A stretch of DNA of 64,000 bases from assembly GCF_014656135.1 (NCBI RefSeq), contig NZ_BNBV01000002.1:248001-312000 (forward strand), read 5' to 3'. Position numbers and translations under genes: made by a program. This document shows, one piece after another, positions 30,044 through 37,671 of the stretch. The stretch comes from Streptomyces thermodiastaticus (GTDB lineage: Bacteria > Actinomycetota > Actinomycetes > Streptomycetales > Streptomycetaceae). The notes beneath the pieces are model-generated. The model did no database searches. It was not told the DNA's origin and saw only the letters and a program-made list of their open reading frames with translations. The first letter of the stretch is position 1; the number at the start of each line of letters is the position of its first letter.

Positions 30044-30238
30044 ATGAGCGAGGACGACGCGCCCACCGGCGACCACTGCCTGATCGACACCGCCCGCCCG
30101 CCCCGGGCCGAGGGTCCGCCGTACGCGCGGTGCGTGCTGTGCCTGGAGCCGACGGAGTACCCGGAGTCGTACAAGGGCATCACGCTCTGCCCCGTCTGCG
30201 AGTGGCAGGAGGCGCAGCGCACGGCCTGCTCGGGCTGA
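30044..30238 (+). CDS. Small zinc-ribbon protein
   Basis: The 64-residue protein has two CxxC knuckles, CVLCLEP and CPVCEWQ, spaced by 18 residues, which should bind one zinc ion. An additional Cys stands near each end. Such small proteins occur widely in Streptomyces as hypothetical proteins. The start ATG follows TACCCT by 6 nt and GGAG by 3 nt. It lies 37 nt after the deacetylase stop on the same strand but probably has its own promoter. Function unknown. Confidence 0.65.
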   Translation: MSEDDAPTGDHCLIDTARPPRAEGPPYARCVLCLEPTEYPESYKGITLCPVCEWQEAQRTACSG

Positions 30239-30240
30239 AG

Positions 30241-30320
30241 CCCCGGCCTGCCGTCCTCTTCACCCCGGCCTGCCGTCTCCTTCACCCCGGTCTCCTTTCT
30301 CCGCCCCGGTCTCCTTGACC
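30241..30320. repeat. 22-bp direct repeats with degenerate copies
   Basis: CCCCGGCCTGCCGTCCTCTTCA (30241-30262) repeats with two changes at 30263-30284, then shorter derivatives start at 30285 and 30304. It lies between the zinc-ribbon ORF and the 3' end of the toxin gene. Confidence 0.7.
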
Positions 30321-30347
30321 AGCGGACGGCCCGCGCGGGCACCGCCT

Positions 30348-30389
30348 CCGCAGGCACCACCCCGCAGGCACCACCCCGCAGGCACCGCC
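30348..30389. repeat. 14-bp tandem repeat, 3 copies
   Basis: CCGCAGGCACCACC at 30348-30361 and 30362-30375, and once more with one change at 30376-30389, immediately after the stop of the toxin gene. Confidence 0.8.
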
Positions 30390-30402
30390 CCTGTCGCGGA
30401 CG

Positions 30403-31293
30403 TCAGAGCGGGCTGAAGTCGTTCTCCCCCGGTCGACGGCAGCCGGTGATGGCGGCCAGGGGGATGTCCCCGATGAAGTCCATTTCCTGGGTGCTGCCGA
30501 CAGGTCCGATGACGACCGCGGTCGCGGTCTCCAGGGACGTGCTGTTGGCGTAGACCGTCGGCTTGGCCAGGATCCTGCTCCGCGCGGGCGGCGGAGCGAA
30601 TCTGTGCCAGCCGCTGACCTGGATCCGGTAGACGTGCCGGTCGTTGGTGGCGTACCCGCCGCATTCCTCGTCCAGCGCCGTGGAGACCAAGGTCGGCTTG
30701 GGGCTTCTGACATGGGCCTGGGTGTAGGCGTTCGGGTCCTGCAGGAACAGGGCGAGCTCGTCCGCGACCGACGTGTTGGCGCGGGACCTCATCCCGTTCG
30801 CCTGCCGGATGGCCTCGGGGGGACGCCCGTCGGCTCGGTAGCAGACCAGGTCGGCCTGTCCGGCGAGGGTGTACCCGTGCGCGGGGGTGTCGGACTGCGC
30901 CCGCGCGGGCTCCGCGGCGGCCGGCGTCTGCCCGGCCGAGGCGGCCTGCTCGGCACCGGAGGTCCGCACGGTCTGCTCGGCACCGGAGGTCCGCGCGGTC
31001 CCGCCGTCCCTCAGCCGGTCGGGTTTCTTCGGTACCGGCGGCGGCTTCCTTTTCCCGTCCGCGGGCGCGGTCTGTACGGCTGACGTGTGGCCGCGGCCGG
31101 CACCGTGCTCGTGCTGTTCCCGCGCCCGGGGCCGGCCGGCGCCGCGGAGCATCTGGACGACCGCGGCATTGCCCGCAGCGGCCTGCAGACCGAGCAGGCC
31201 GTGCTGCTCGAGCGGGGCGGATGCGGGCCGACGGGCAGGGGCGCGGCCGGTGCCCGCCCCGGTGTGCGAGCCGGTCTTCTCGCGATCGTGCAC
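30403..31293 (-). CDS. Putative ADP-ribosyltransferase toxin with AGN-type N-terminus
   Basis: The 296-residue protein has three parts. The N-terminus contains LLGLQAAAGNAAVVQMLRGAG (about 33-53), a motif that in many actinobacterial proteins precedes DUF4157 or toxin domains and is linked to contractile-injection-system cargo. A low-complexity linker (55-138) has two copies of TSGAEQ. The C-terminal domain (about 139-296) resembles R-S-E ADP-ribosyltransferases: VCYRADGRPPEAI (Arg153), TLVSTALDEE (Ser204-Thr205), and STQEMDFIGDIPLAAI (Glu270). A His/Arg-rich loop and one Cys pair are present. No signal peptide is visible, which fits delivery by an injection machine or toxin action inside. 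GTG 31293 has GAAGGAG 5 nt upstream. No immunity gene is obvious. Function is inferred. Confidence 0.6.
   Translation of the reverse strand: MHDREKTGSHTGAGTGRAPARRPASAPLEQHGLLGLQAAAGNAAVVQMLRGAGRPRAREQHEHGAGRGHTSAVQTAPADGKRKPPPVPKKPDRLRDGGTARTSGAEQTVRTSGAEQAASAGQTPAAAEPARAQSDTPAHGYTLAGQADLVCYRADGRPPEAIRQANGMRSRANTSVADELALFLQDPNAYTQAHVRSPKPTLVSTALDEECGGYATNDRHVYRIQVSGWHRFAPPPARSRILAKPTVYANSTSLETATAVVIGPVGSTQEMDFIGDIPLAAITGCRRPGENDFSPL
30946..30999. repeat. 27-bp tandem duplication inside the toxin linker
   Basis: CTGCTCGGCACCGGAGGTCC and its following 7 bases occur at 30946-30972 and again at 30973-30999 with one change. It adds nine residues in frame (TSGAEQ twice). Confidence 0.85.
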
Positions 31294-31542
31294 GCAAGCT
31301 CCTTCTCTGGCGTGAGAGCATCAACCTCCTTGCGTACGCGGCGGGGAACCGCCGGCACAAGGTACGGCAGGGCAGCATGCAGTGACCGGACGGGCGCACC
31401 CGCTGCCACGGAGATCCGCACACTGGCGCACACTCGTCTCCGCTGCCGGCGCCCGGCGCCGCAAGACCTCGGGCGGCGCACGCCTCGGGCGTGCGCCGGG
31501 GGCGGTCCTGCCGTGTGCGGCGCGGTTGGCACACTGGGGGTC

Positions 31543-32295
31543 GTGACGTACGACAGCCCCTCTCCCGCCGGTGGCACCGCCGCCGCCACGAGTCCGTTCC
31601 GCACCGAGCCCGACGCCCGGGACCAGGCGCCGCAGTTCGTGCTGCCGCTGGTGGTACGGATCGAGCGCGCCGGTCCCCCGGCCCGCACCGACGCGCTGGA
31701 GACCGCGGCCCGCGCGGTGCTGGTGCTGCTCTCCGACGAGCGCGCCACCGGAACCGGCGAGTGGGCGCAGGCCGTGCGCGACTGGCAGGACGCACGGATC
31801 CGCAAGGTGGTGCGGCGGGTGCGCGGGGCGGAGTGGCGGCGCGCCGAGGCGCTGCCCGGCATCACGGTCACCGGCAAGAGCGCCGAGGTACGCGTCTATC
31901 CGCCGGTCCCGCTCGACGGCTGGCCCAAGGACCTGGCGAAGCTCCAGGTCTCCGGCACCGAACTGGACGACCCGGAGCCGCCCGCCGAGCCCGGCCCGGA
32001 CACGCCGGTGCTGTGGCTGAACCCTGACCTGAGCATGTCCGCCGGCAAGGCGATGGCCCAGGCGGGTCACGGCGCCCAGCTGGCCTGGTGGGATCTGACC
32101 GACCAGGAGCGCACCGCCTGGCGCGAGGCCGGCTTCCCGCTGGCCGTGCGCACGGCAAGCCTTGAGCAGTGGCGCGAACTGGCCGACGGCTCCCTGCCGT
32201 TGGTGCGCGACGCCGGCTTCACGGAGATCGCCCCCGGCTCGTGCACGGTGGTGGCCGACCATCCGGCGCTGCGAGGCCGCCGGGCCGGGCGCTGA
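31543..32295 (+). CDS. PTH2-type peptidyl-tRNA hydrolase family protein
   Basis: The C-terminal third carries the PTH2 signature PVLWLNPDLSMSAGKAMAQAGHGAQLAW (about 155-185), corresponding to the GKxxAQxxHA active-site helix of archaeal and eukaryotic peptidyl-tRNA hydrolases. An N-terminal region of about 145 residues is rich in charged residues and is not recognised. Streptomyces also use the unrelated bacterial Pth, so this protein may have another hydrolase role. GTG 31543 is preceded by GGGGG at 2-7 nt, too close for a typical site, and by CACACT at 7 nt. It is divergent from the toxin gene over 249 nt; whether they are linked is unknown. Confidence 0.75.
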   Translation: MTYDSPSPAGGTAAATSPFRTEPDARDQAPQFVLPLVVRIERAGPPARTDALETAARAVLVLLSDERATGTGEWAQAVRDWQDARIRKVVRRVRGAEWRRAEALPGITVTGKSAEVRVYPPVPLDGWPKDLAKLQVSGTELDDPEPPAEPGPDTPVLWLNPDLSMSAGKAMAQAGHGAQLAWWDLTDQERTAWREAGFPLAVRTASLEQWRELADGSLPLVRDAGFTEIAPGSCTVVADHPALRGRRAGR

Positions 32296-32507
32296 GCCGT
32301 CCGTCCGCGGGCCGGCACCGGTCCGCCCCGGCACGCGAACGGGCAGGCCGCGGGCGGCAGCGGAGGCGAGCGGCGCGGACATCCCCCTGTCTCCGGATCA
32401 CATGCACATCTGCGTGCACAGAACTCTCACAGGTGGCATACAATCCGATCACTCACGGGCGGCTGAAACGGTATCAGCTCGCCCGCTCATCATGAACAGG
32501 GGGGCCT

Positions 32508-34238
32508 ATGGTCAACATACGCATGCCCAGAACGGCGCGTCGTCCGCGTCTGCTCGGCTGCACCGCCCTTGCGGTGGCCGCGGGCATGTTCCTCAGCACC
32601 CCGGCGCTCGCCGCCGACGCTCCGGTACCCCGGGTGGAGGTGCCGAAGCGTTCGGCCTCCGCCCTGCCCCGGCTCGACCTGCCGACGCCGTCCGCGCCCC
32701 GGGTGCGCAGCTCGATCAAGGCAGGCAACGCCGCCGACCCGGACTTCGACGCCGACGGCGACGGCACCAGCGACATCCTTCTGCGCGGCTGGGACGGTAA
32801 CACCTACGCCTTGCTCAGCAGCACCGGCGAGTTCAGCGACTACACGGTGGACGGCGACTACGCCGACCCGACGCCCAAGGACATCCTCACCCCCGGCAAC
32901 CTGGACGCCACCCCGGAGCCGGAGGTCCTGACCCTGACCCCGACGGGCACCCTGTCGATGTACCACAGCACGGGGACCTACGGCACCGGGGTGAGCGTCT
33001 GGCACGGCACCGGCTGGCAGATGTTCAACAAGGTCATCACGCCCGGCGACGTGACCGGCGACGGCAGGCCGGACCTGCTGGCCCGGACCTACGACGGCGA
33101 GCTGTACCTGTACGAGGGGACGGGCAACGACTCCAGCCCGTTCCGCGCGCGGGTCCTGGTCGGCGGCGGCTGGTCGATGTTCGACCAGCTGGTCGGCATG
33201 GGCGACATGAACGGCGACGGCATCGGCGACGTCGTCGGCCGCACTCCCGCCGGCGACCTGTACTTCTACGCCGGCCTGGGCAGCACCACCGCCCCGCTGG
33301 CGCCCCGGGTCAAGCTCGGCAGCGGCTGGAACACCTACAACCAGATCGTCGCGGCCCACGACGCGGACGGCGACGGCCTGGCCGACCTGCTCGGCCGCAC
33401 CGCATCCGGTGACCTGTACTACTACCGGGCCAACGGGTCGGGGAACTTCCTCGCCCGGCAGCTGAGCGGCTCGGGCTTCGAGTTCGTCGACCTGTTCGCG
33501 GGCAGCGGCGCCGTCCCTCGGTTCGGCAAGGACTCGCTGTTCGGGCGGGACTCCAAGGGCACGCTGTTCTGGTACGGCGTGATGAACAACGGCCAGTTCA
33601 CACCGCGCGAGCAGGCCAGCGCCACCGGCGGCTTCGCCGGTGCCGACCTGGCCCTCGCCTCGTCCCTGGACACCGACAGCTACGCCGACCTGGTCGAACT
33701 GTACGACGGGGTTCTGTACAACTCCGCCACGGGTCTGTCCATGGCGAGCGGCTGGAGCAAGTACACCCTGTTCCTCGGCCCGGGTGACCTGAACGGCGAC
33801 GGCAAGGGCGACCTCCTCGCCCGCGACGGCTCCGGCTACCTGTACCTGGTGCCGGGCAGCGGCGACGGCCTGTCCCTCGCCTCACCCGTCAAGATCGGCG
33901 GCGGCTGGAACGCCTACGACCTGCTGGTCGGCGCGGGTGACTTCAGCGGTGACGGACGCACCGACATCGTCGCCCGCACCCCGTCCGGCACGCTGTACCT
34001 GTACCGCGGCACCGGCAAGGCCTCGGCGCCGTTCGCCGCCCGGGTGGAGCTCGGCCAGGGCTGGCAGCAGTACAGCACGATGGCCTCGCCCGGTGACCTG
34101 GACGGCGACAACCGCGCCGACCTGGTCGCGGCCGACTCCAGCGGTGTCCTGTGGCGCTACTCCTCCTACGCGAACGGGCAGTTCAAGGCCCGCGTGAAGC
34201 TGGGCAGCGGCTGGAACACGTACACCGACCTGTACTGA
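32508..34238 (+). CDS. Secreted FG-GAP/VCBS repeat protein
   Basis: The 576-residue protein has a signal peptide ending near STPALAADAP and then seven FG-GAP-type repeats forming a beta-propeller. Each repeat carries a calcium-binding DxDGDG loop: DADGDGTSD, DVTGDGRPD, DMNGDGIGD, DADGDGLAD, DLNGDGKGD, DFSGDGRTD and DLDGDNRAD. Repeats typically include LYLYxGxG and GWNTY. No catalytic domain is attached, so it is a pure propeller, probably a binding or structural secreted protein. AGGGGGG lies 3 nt before the ATG. A stem-loop follows at 34259-34296. The upstream 212-nt gap is unusually AT-rich and holds a TACAAT (32439-32444) likely -10. Confidence 0.9.
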   Translation: MVNIRMPRTARRPRLLGCTALAVAAGMFLSTPALAADAPVPRVEVPKRSASALPRLDLPTPSAPRVRSSIKAGNAADPDFDADGDGTSDILLRGWDGNTYALLSSTGEFSDYTVDGDYADPTPKDILTPGNLDATPEPEVLTLTPTGTLSMYHSTGTYGTGVSVWHGTGWQMFNKVITPGDVTGDGRPDLLARTYDGELYLYEGTGNDSSPFRARVLVGGGWSMFDQLVGMGDMNGDGIGDVVGRTPAGDLYFYAGLGSTTAPLAPRVKLGSGWNTYNQIVAAHDADGDGLADLLGRTASGDLYYYRANGSGNFLARQLSGSGFEFVDLFAGSGAVPRFGKDSLFGRDSKGTLFWYGVMNNGQFTPREQASATGGFAGADLALASSLDTDSYADLVELYDGVLYNSATGLSMASGWSKYTLFLGPGDLNGDGKGDLLARDGSGYLYLVPGSGDGLSLASPVKIGGGWNAYDLLVGAGDFSGDGRTDIVARTPSGTLYLYRGTGKASAPFAARVELGQGWQQYSTMASPGDLDGDNRADLVAADSSGVLWRYSSYANGQFKARVKLGSGWNTYTDLY

Positions 34239-34258
34239 GCCGCCCGGCAGACGAGCAC

Positions 34259-34296
34259 AAGGGGCCTTGCGGGCGAGCACGCCTGCGAGGCCCCTT
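34259..34296 (+). terminator. Terminator of the FG-GAP gene
   Basis: Arms 34259-34274 and 34281-34296 (16 nt, two mismatches that still allow G-U pairs) with a 6-nt loop, 20 nt after the stop. Confidence 0.75.
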
Positions 34297-34455
34297 CCCG
34301 CTGCGGCGACCACACGGGACGGCCCCGAACCTCAGATGTTGCTCTGAGGATGCGCCCAGCGCGGTTCACCGGCCGGCGCCCGGGTCATCACCCCGATACC
34401 GCGGGCCCGTCGCGGGTCCGCGCTCGGCCACGGGGGCGTGGGAAGCGAGGGCACG

Positions 34456-35826
34456 ATGCAGCGGCTGGGGACGGGGATCGGCTGGCGACCGCAGATCGCG
34501 GACGCGGTGGAGCGCATGCCCGGCGTGGACTGGGTGGAGGTCGTGGCCGAGAACGTGTGTCCGGTGCATCTGCCCGGCTCGCTGCTGCGGCTGCGCGAGC
34601 GCGGGGTGACCGTCGTCCCGCACGGGGTCTCGCTCGGGCTGGGCGGCGCCGAGCGGCCGGACGCCGGCCGGCTGCGTGCCCTCGCCGAACGGGCCGAGGC
34701 CCTCGGTGCGCCGCTGGTGACCGAGCACATCGCGTTCGTGCGGGCGGGCGGACCGCTCACCGCCTCCGGCCCTTTGGAGGCCGGCCATCTGCTGCCCGTG
34801 CCGCGCACCCGCGACAGCCTCGACGTGCTGTGCGAGAACATCCGGATCGCGCAGGACGCGCTGCCGGTGCCGCTCGCCGTGGAGAACATCGCCGCCCTGC
34901 TGTCGTGGCCCGGCGAGGAGATGACCGAGGGACAGTTCCTGTACGAACTGGCCGACCGCACCGGGGTACGGCTGCTGATCGACGTGGCCAACCTGCACAC
35001 CAACCACGTCAACCAGGGCGAGGACCCCGCCGCGGCCCTGGACGCGCTGCCCCTGGAGGCGATCGCCTACGTCCATGTGGCGGGCGGTGTGGAACGGGAC
35101 GGCGTCTGGCACGACAGCCACGCCCACCCGGTGCCGCGACCGGTCCTCGACCTCCTCACCGACCTGGCCTCCCGGGTCAGCCCGCCCGGAGTGCTGCTGG
35201 AACGCGACGACAACTTCCCGGACCCCGCCGAGCTGGAGGCCGAGCTGACGGCCGTCCGGGATGCGGTGCGCCGGGGCGGTGCGGGCGGCACCGGACGCAG
35301 GGGCGCCGCACACCGCGCGGTCCGCACCACGCGAGGGAGCGCCGGCCGGAGGGAGGACGCCGCGTCGGGCGGCGGCCGTCCGGGGGCACGGCAGGCCGGC
35401 GCGGACACGCGTCCCGCCCGGGAGCGGCTCGCGCTCGGCCAGACCGCGCTGCTGTCGGCGCTGGTCGCCGGGACCCCCGCACCGGAGGGCTTCGACCGGG
35501 TACGGCTGGGCGTGCAGGCGCGGGCCCTGGCCGGCAAACGGGCGGACACCGTGGCCAAGGTGGCGCCGGAACTGCCGGTCGTCCTGGGGAGCGGGTACCG
35601 CGCGACGTTCCTCGCGTACGCCCAGGGGCATCCGATGCGGGGCGGCTACCGCCGTGACGCCATGGAGTTCGTGGAGTGGCTGCTGAACGGCGGACTGCCG
35701 CGGGACGCGGCCTGTCGCCGAAAGCTGCGCGCGTGGTGGCGGGAACGGTCGGGGCCCGCGCCGAGGCGTCCCACCCCGGCGGCCCGGGCGGCCCGCGCGG
35801 CCCGGCGGGTCCTGCTGCGGCGCTGA
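34456..35826 (+). CDS. DUF692/MNIO multinuclear iron oxidase with fused C-terminal domain
   Basis: Residues 1-265 form a DUF692 (MNIO) TIM barrel, the family of BufB and MbnB that modify cysteine-containing peptides using two or three irons. Candidate ligands match family positions: His56 (PHGVSLGL), His91 (TEHIAF), Glu143-Asn144 (VENIAALL), Asp176/Asn179/His181 ([12 protein letters not shown]), His207 (YVHVAGG), Asp220/His222 (HDSHAHPV) and Glu249 (LLERDDNFP). A Gly/Arg-rich linker (about 268-330) joins a C-terminal helical domain (about 331-440) with [20 protein letters not shown] and [13 protein letters not shown], reminiscent of the DUF2063/BufC-like partner fold and of S. coelicolor SCO6045. 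ATG 34456 has GAGGG 4 nt upstream; GTG 34438 is possible. The TIGR04222 membrane protein follows. No short Cys-containing precursor was found adjacent. Confidence 0.85.
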   Translation: MQRLGTGIGWRPQIADAVERMPGVDWVEVVAENVCPVHLPGSLLRLRERGVTVVPHGVSLGLGGAERPDAGRLRALAERAEALGAPLVTEHIAFVRAGGPLTASGPLEAGHLLPVPRTRDSLDVLCENIRIAQDALPVPLAVENIAALLSWPGEEMTEGQFLYELADRTGVRLLIDVANLHTNHVNQGEDPAAALDALPLEAIAYVHVAGGVERDGVWHDSHAHPVPRPVLDLLTDLASRVSPPGVLLERDDNFPDPAELEAELTAVRDAVRRGGAGGTGRRGAAHRAVRTTRGSAGRREDAASGGGRPGARQAGADTRPARERLALGQTALLSALVAGTPAPEGFDRVRLGVQARALAGKRADTVAKVAPELPVVLGSGYRATFLAYAQGHPMRGGYRRDAMEFVEWLLNGGLPRDAACRRKLRAWWRERSGPAPRRPTPAARAARAARRVLLRR

Positions 35827-36063
35827 GCCGCTGACATCCCGGGAGGCATCCCGCGAGGCGGCCGGCTCGCTGCGGAAGCGATCGGCCGAACGCACTGCGC
35901 GGCCCCGGATCGTGCTCGAGACGTCAGAACCGAACAGAGCGCGGCGTGATCAACGGTCACCTCGCCGGGGTCCGCCGGTGACGGCCGGCGCGTCTGCCGG
36001 CCGAGCCGGTCCGGGATGTGAAAAGGCGTGGCATGTCAGGCGCCAGAGTCATACAAACACACC

Positions 36064-36849
36064 ATGTTCTGGGTGCTTCTGCTGCTGTCGGCCTGGGTCG
36101 TCGCCGGTGCGGCATGCGCGGGACTGTGCCTGGCCGCCGTCCGTGCGGCCGCCGAGGAGACGGGCGGCCCGGCGGCCGCGCAGATACGCGAACTGACGCT
36201 GTACGAGGCGGCGTTCCTGTCCGGAGGCCCGGTCCGGGTCGTGGACGTGACCCTGCTGGCCATGGCGCGTCAGCGCCGGCTGCTGCTGGCGTACACCGGC
36301 TGGGCCACGGTCGTCGATCCACGCGGCCGGGACGAGATGGAGCGATCGGTGATCGGGGCGATCGGCCCCGGGGGACAGTCCCGGATCGCCCCGCTCAGGG
36401 CGGCCGCGGCCGCCGCGGACGTGGTGCGCGGCCTCGCCGACCGTCTGGTCCGCGCGGGCCTGGCCGTCCCCGAGGGCACGGTGTCGGCCCTCGCGGCGGG
36501 GATCCGCCGGGTGCGGATCGCCGCGGGGGCGGTCGCCGTGCTCGGCGCGGCCGCCGTGCTGCTGCCGGGACCGACCGGGCTGTCGCGCCCGGTGATCGCC
36601 CTGTGGTTCGCGCTGCCGCTGACGCTCGCCCTGAGCTGTCTGGTCATCGCCCGGTTCGAGGCGCCCCCGTACCGGCACCGGGCGTCCCCGGCCGGCCTGG
36701 CGCTGCTGAGCGCACTGTCCCGGCAGGCGAAGGACGCCGGGGACGAGCGCTCGTACCTGGCCCGGGTCGCGGTGCGCGGCATCCGCGCCATCGGCGAGCC
36801 GGAGCTGCGGGCGGCCTTCACCCACCGCGACCAGCCCTGGCGCGAGTGA
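36064..36849 (+). CDS. TIGR04222 domain membrane protein
   Basis: The 261-residue protein has an N-terminal transmembrane helix (MFWVLLLLSAWVVAGAACAGL), the TIGR04222 core ELTLYEAAFLSGGPVRVVDVTLLAMARQRRLLL (about 46-78), a helical segment (115-160), and two further membrane helices (about 163-180 and 187-208). Many relatives carry a long Gly/Cys-rich C-terminal tail; here the protein ends after RDQPWRE with none. It follows the DUF692 gene by 237 nt in the same orientation, a pairing recurrent in Streptomyces. TACAAA lies 6 nt before ATG 36064, a possible leaderless -10; a GTG at 36028 gives a longer but less typical N-terminus. Function unknown. Confidence 0.8.
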   Translation: MFWVLLLLSAWVVAGAACAGLCLAAVRAAAEETGGPAAAQIRELTLYEAAFLSGGPVRVVDVTLLAMARQRRLLLAYTGWATVVDPRGRDEMERSVIGAIGPGGQSRIAPLRAAAAAADVVRGLADRLVRAGLAVPEGTVSALAAGIRRVRIAAGAVAVLGAAAVLLPGPTGLSRPVIALWFALPLTLALSCLVIARFEAPPYRHRASPAGLALLSALSRQAKDAGDERSYLARVAVRGIRAIGEPELRAAFTHRDQPWRE

Positions 36850-36935
36850 CCGGCCGCCCGCCCGGAGCGCGGCACCGGCGCGGGCAGCCCTGGGGCGCGG
36901 GCGCGGTCCGTGCGCCGGCCCCGAAAGAGCCCGGC

Positions 36936-37667
36936 TCAGGCCAGGGAGGCGACCAGCTCGGCGATGTCCTTGCGCCGCCCGGTGAAGAACGGCACCTCCT
37001 CGCGCACGTGCCGGCGGGCCTCCGCACCACGCAGGTGACGCATGAGGTCCACGATGCGGTGCAGCTCGTCCGCCTCGAAGGCGAGGATCCACTCGTAGTC
37101 GCCCAGGGCGAACGACGCGACGGTGTTGGCGCGCACGTCCGGGAAACCACGGGCCATCTTGCCGTGGTCGGCGAGCATCCGGCGGCGGTCCTCGTCGGGC
37201 AGCAGGTACCAGTCGTAGGAGCGCACGAACGGGTAGACGCTGACGTAGGCGCGGGGCGTTTCCTCGGCGAGGAACGCCGGGATGTGCGAGCGGTTGAACT
37301 CGGCAGGGCGGTGCAGCGCCATGTTCGACCACACCGGCTCCAGCGCGCGGCCCAGCCTGGTGCGGCGGAAGAGGTTGTACGCCTCCTGCAGCTGGTCGCT
37401 GGATGCGGAGTGCCACCAGATCATGAGGTCGGCGTCGGCGCGCATGCCCGAGATGTCGTAGGTGCCGCGGACGGTCACGTCCTTGGCGGCGAGCTGGTCG
37501 AACAGCTCCTTGACCTCGTCGGCGTAACCCGCCCGGTCATCGGGCAGCACGTCCTTCAGCTTGAAGACGGACCACAGCGTGTAGCGGATGACCTCGTTGA
37601 GGTCCTTGGCCAGCTTGCCCTTGTTGGGGACCCTGCCGGACTCGGTGGTGGGGGCGTCGTCACTCAT
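36936..37667 (-). CDS. hemQ: Coproheme decarboxylase HemQ (chlorite dismutase family)
   Basis: HemQ oxidatively decarboxylates two propionates of coproheme to make haem b, the last step of the coproporphyrin pathway of actinobacteria. The 243 residues include [20 protein letters not shown], with the conserved reactive Tyr, and [35 protein letters not shown], including the proximal-side His region. ATG 37667 has GGGAG 9 nt upstream inside the end of hemY; the hemY stop is only 4 nt away. It is cotranscribed with hemY. Confidence 0.95.
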   Translation of the reverse strand: MSDDAPTTESGRVPNKGKLAKDLNEVIRYTLWSVFKLKDVLPDDRAGYADEVKELFDQLAAKDVTVRGTYDISGMRADADLMIWWHSASSDQLQEAYNLFRRTRLGRALEPVWSNMALHRPAEFNRSHIPAFLAEETPRAYVSVYPFVRSYDWYLLPDEDRRRMLADHGKMARGFPDVRANTVASFALGDYEWILAFEADELHRIVDLMRHLRGAEARRHVREEVPFFTGRRKDIAELVASLA

Positions 37668-37671
37668 GGAA

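Noticed and set aside
36028..36063. Longer start (GTG 36028) for the TIGR04222 protein.
   Set aside because: The extra residues ACQAPESYKHT are not typical and the ribosome site is too close; the membrane helix begins right at ATG 36064.
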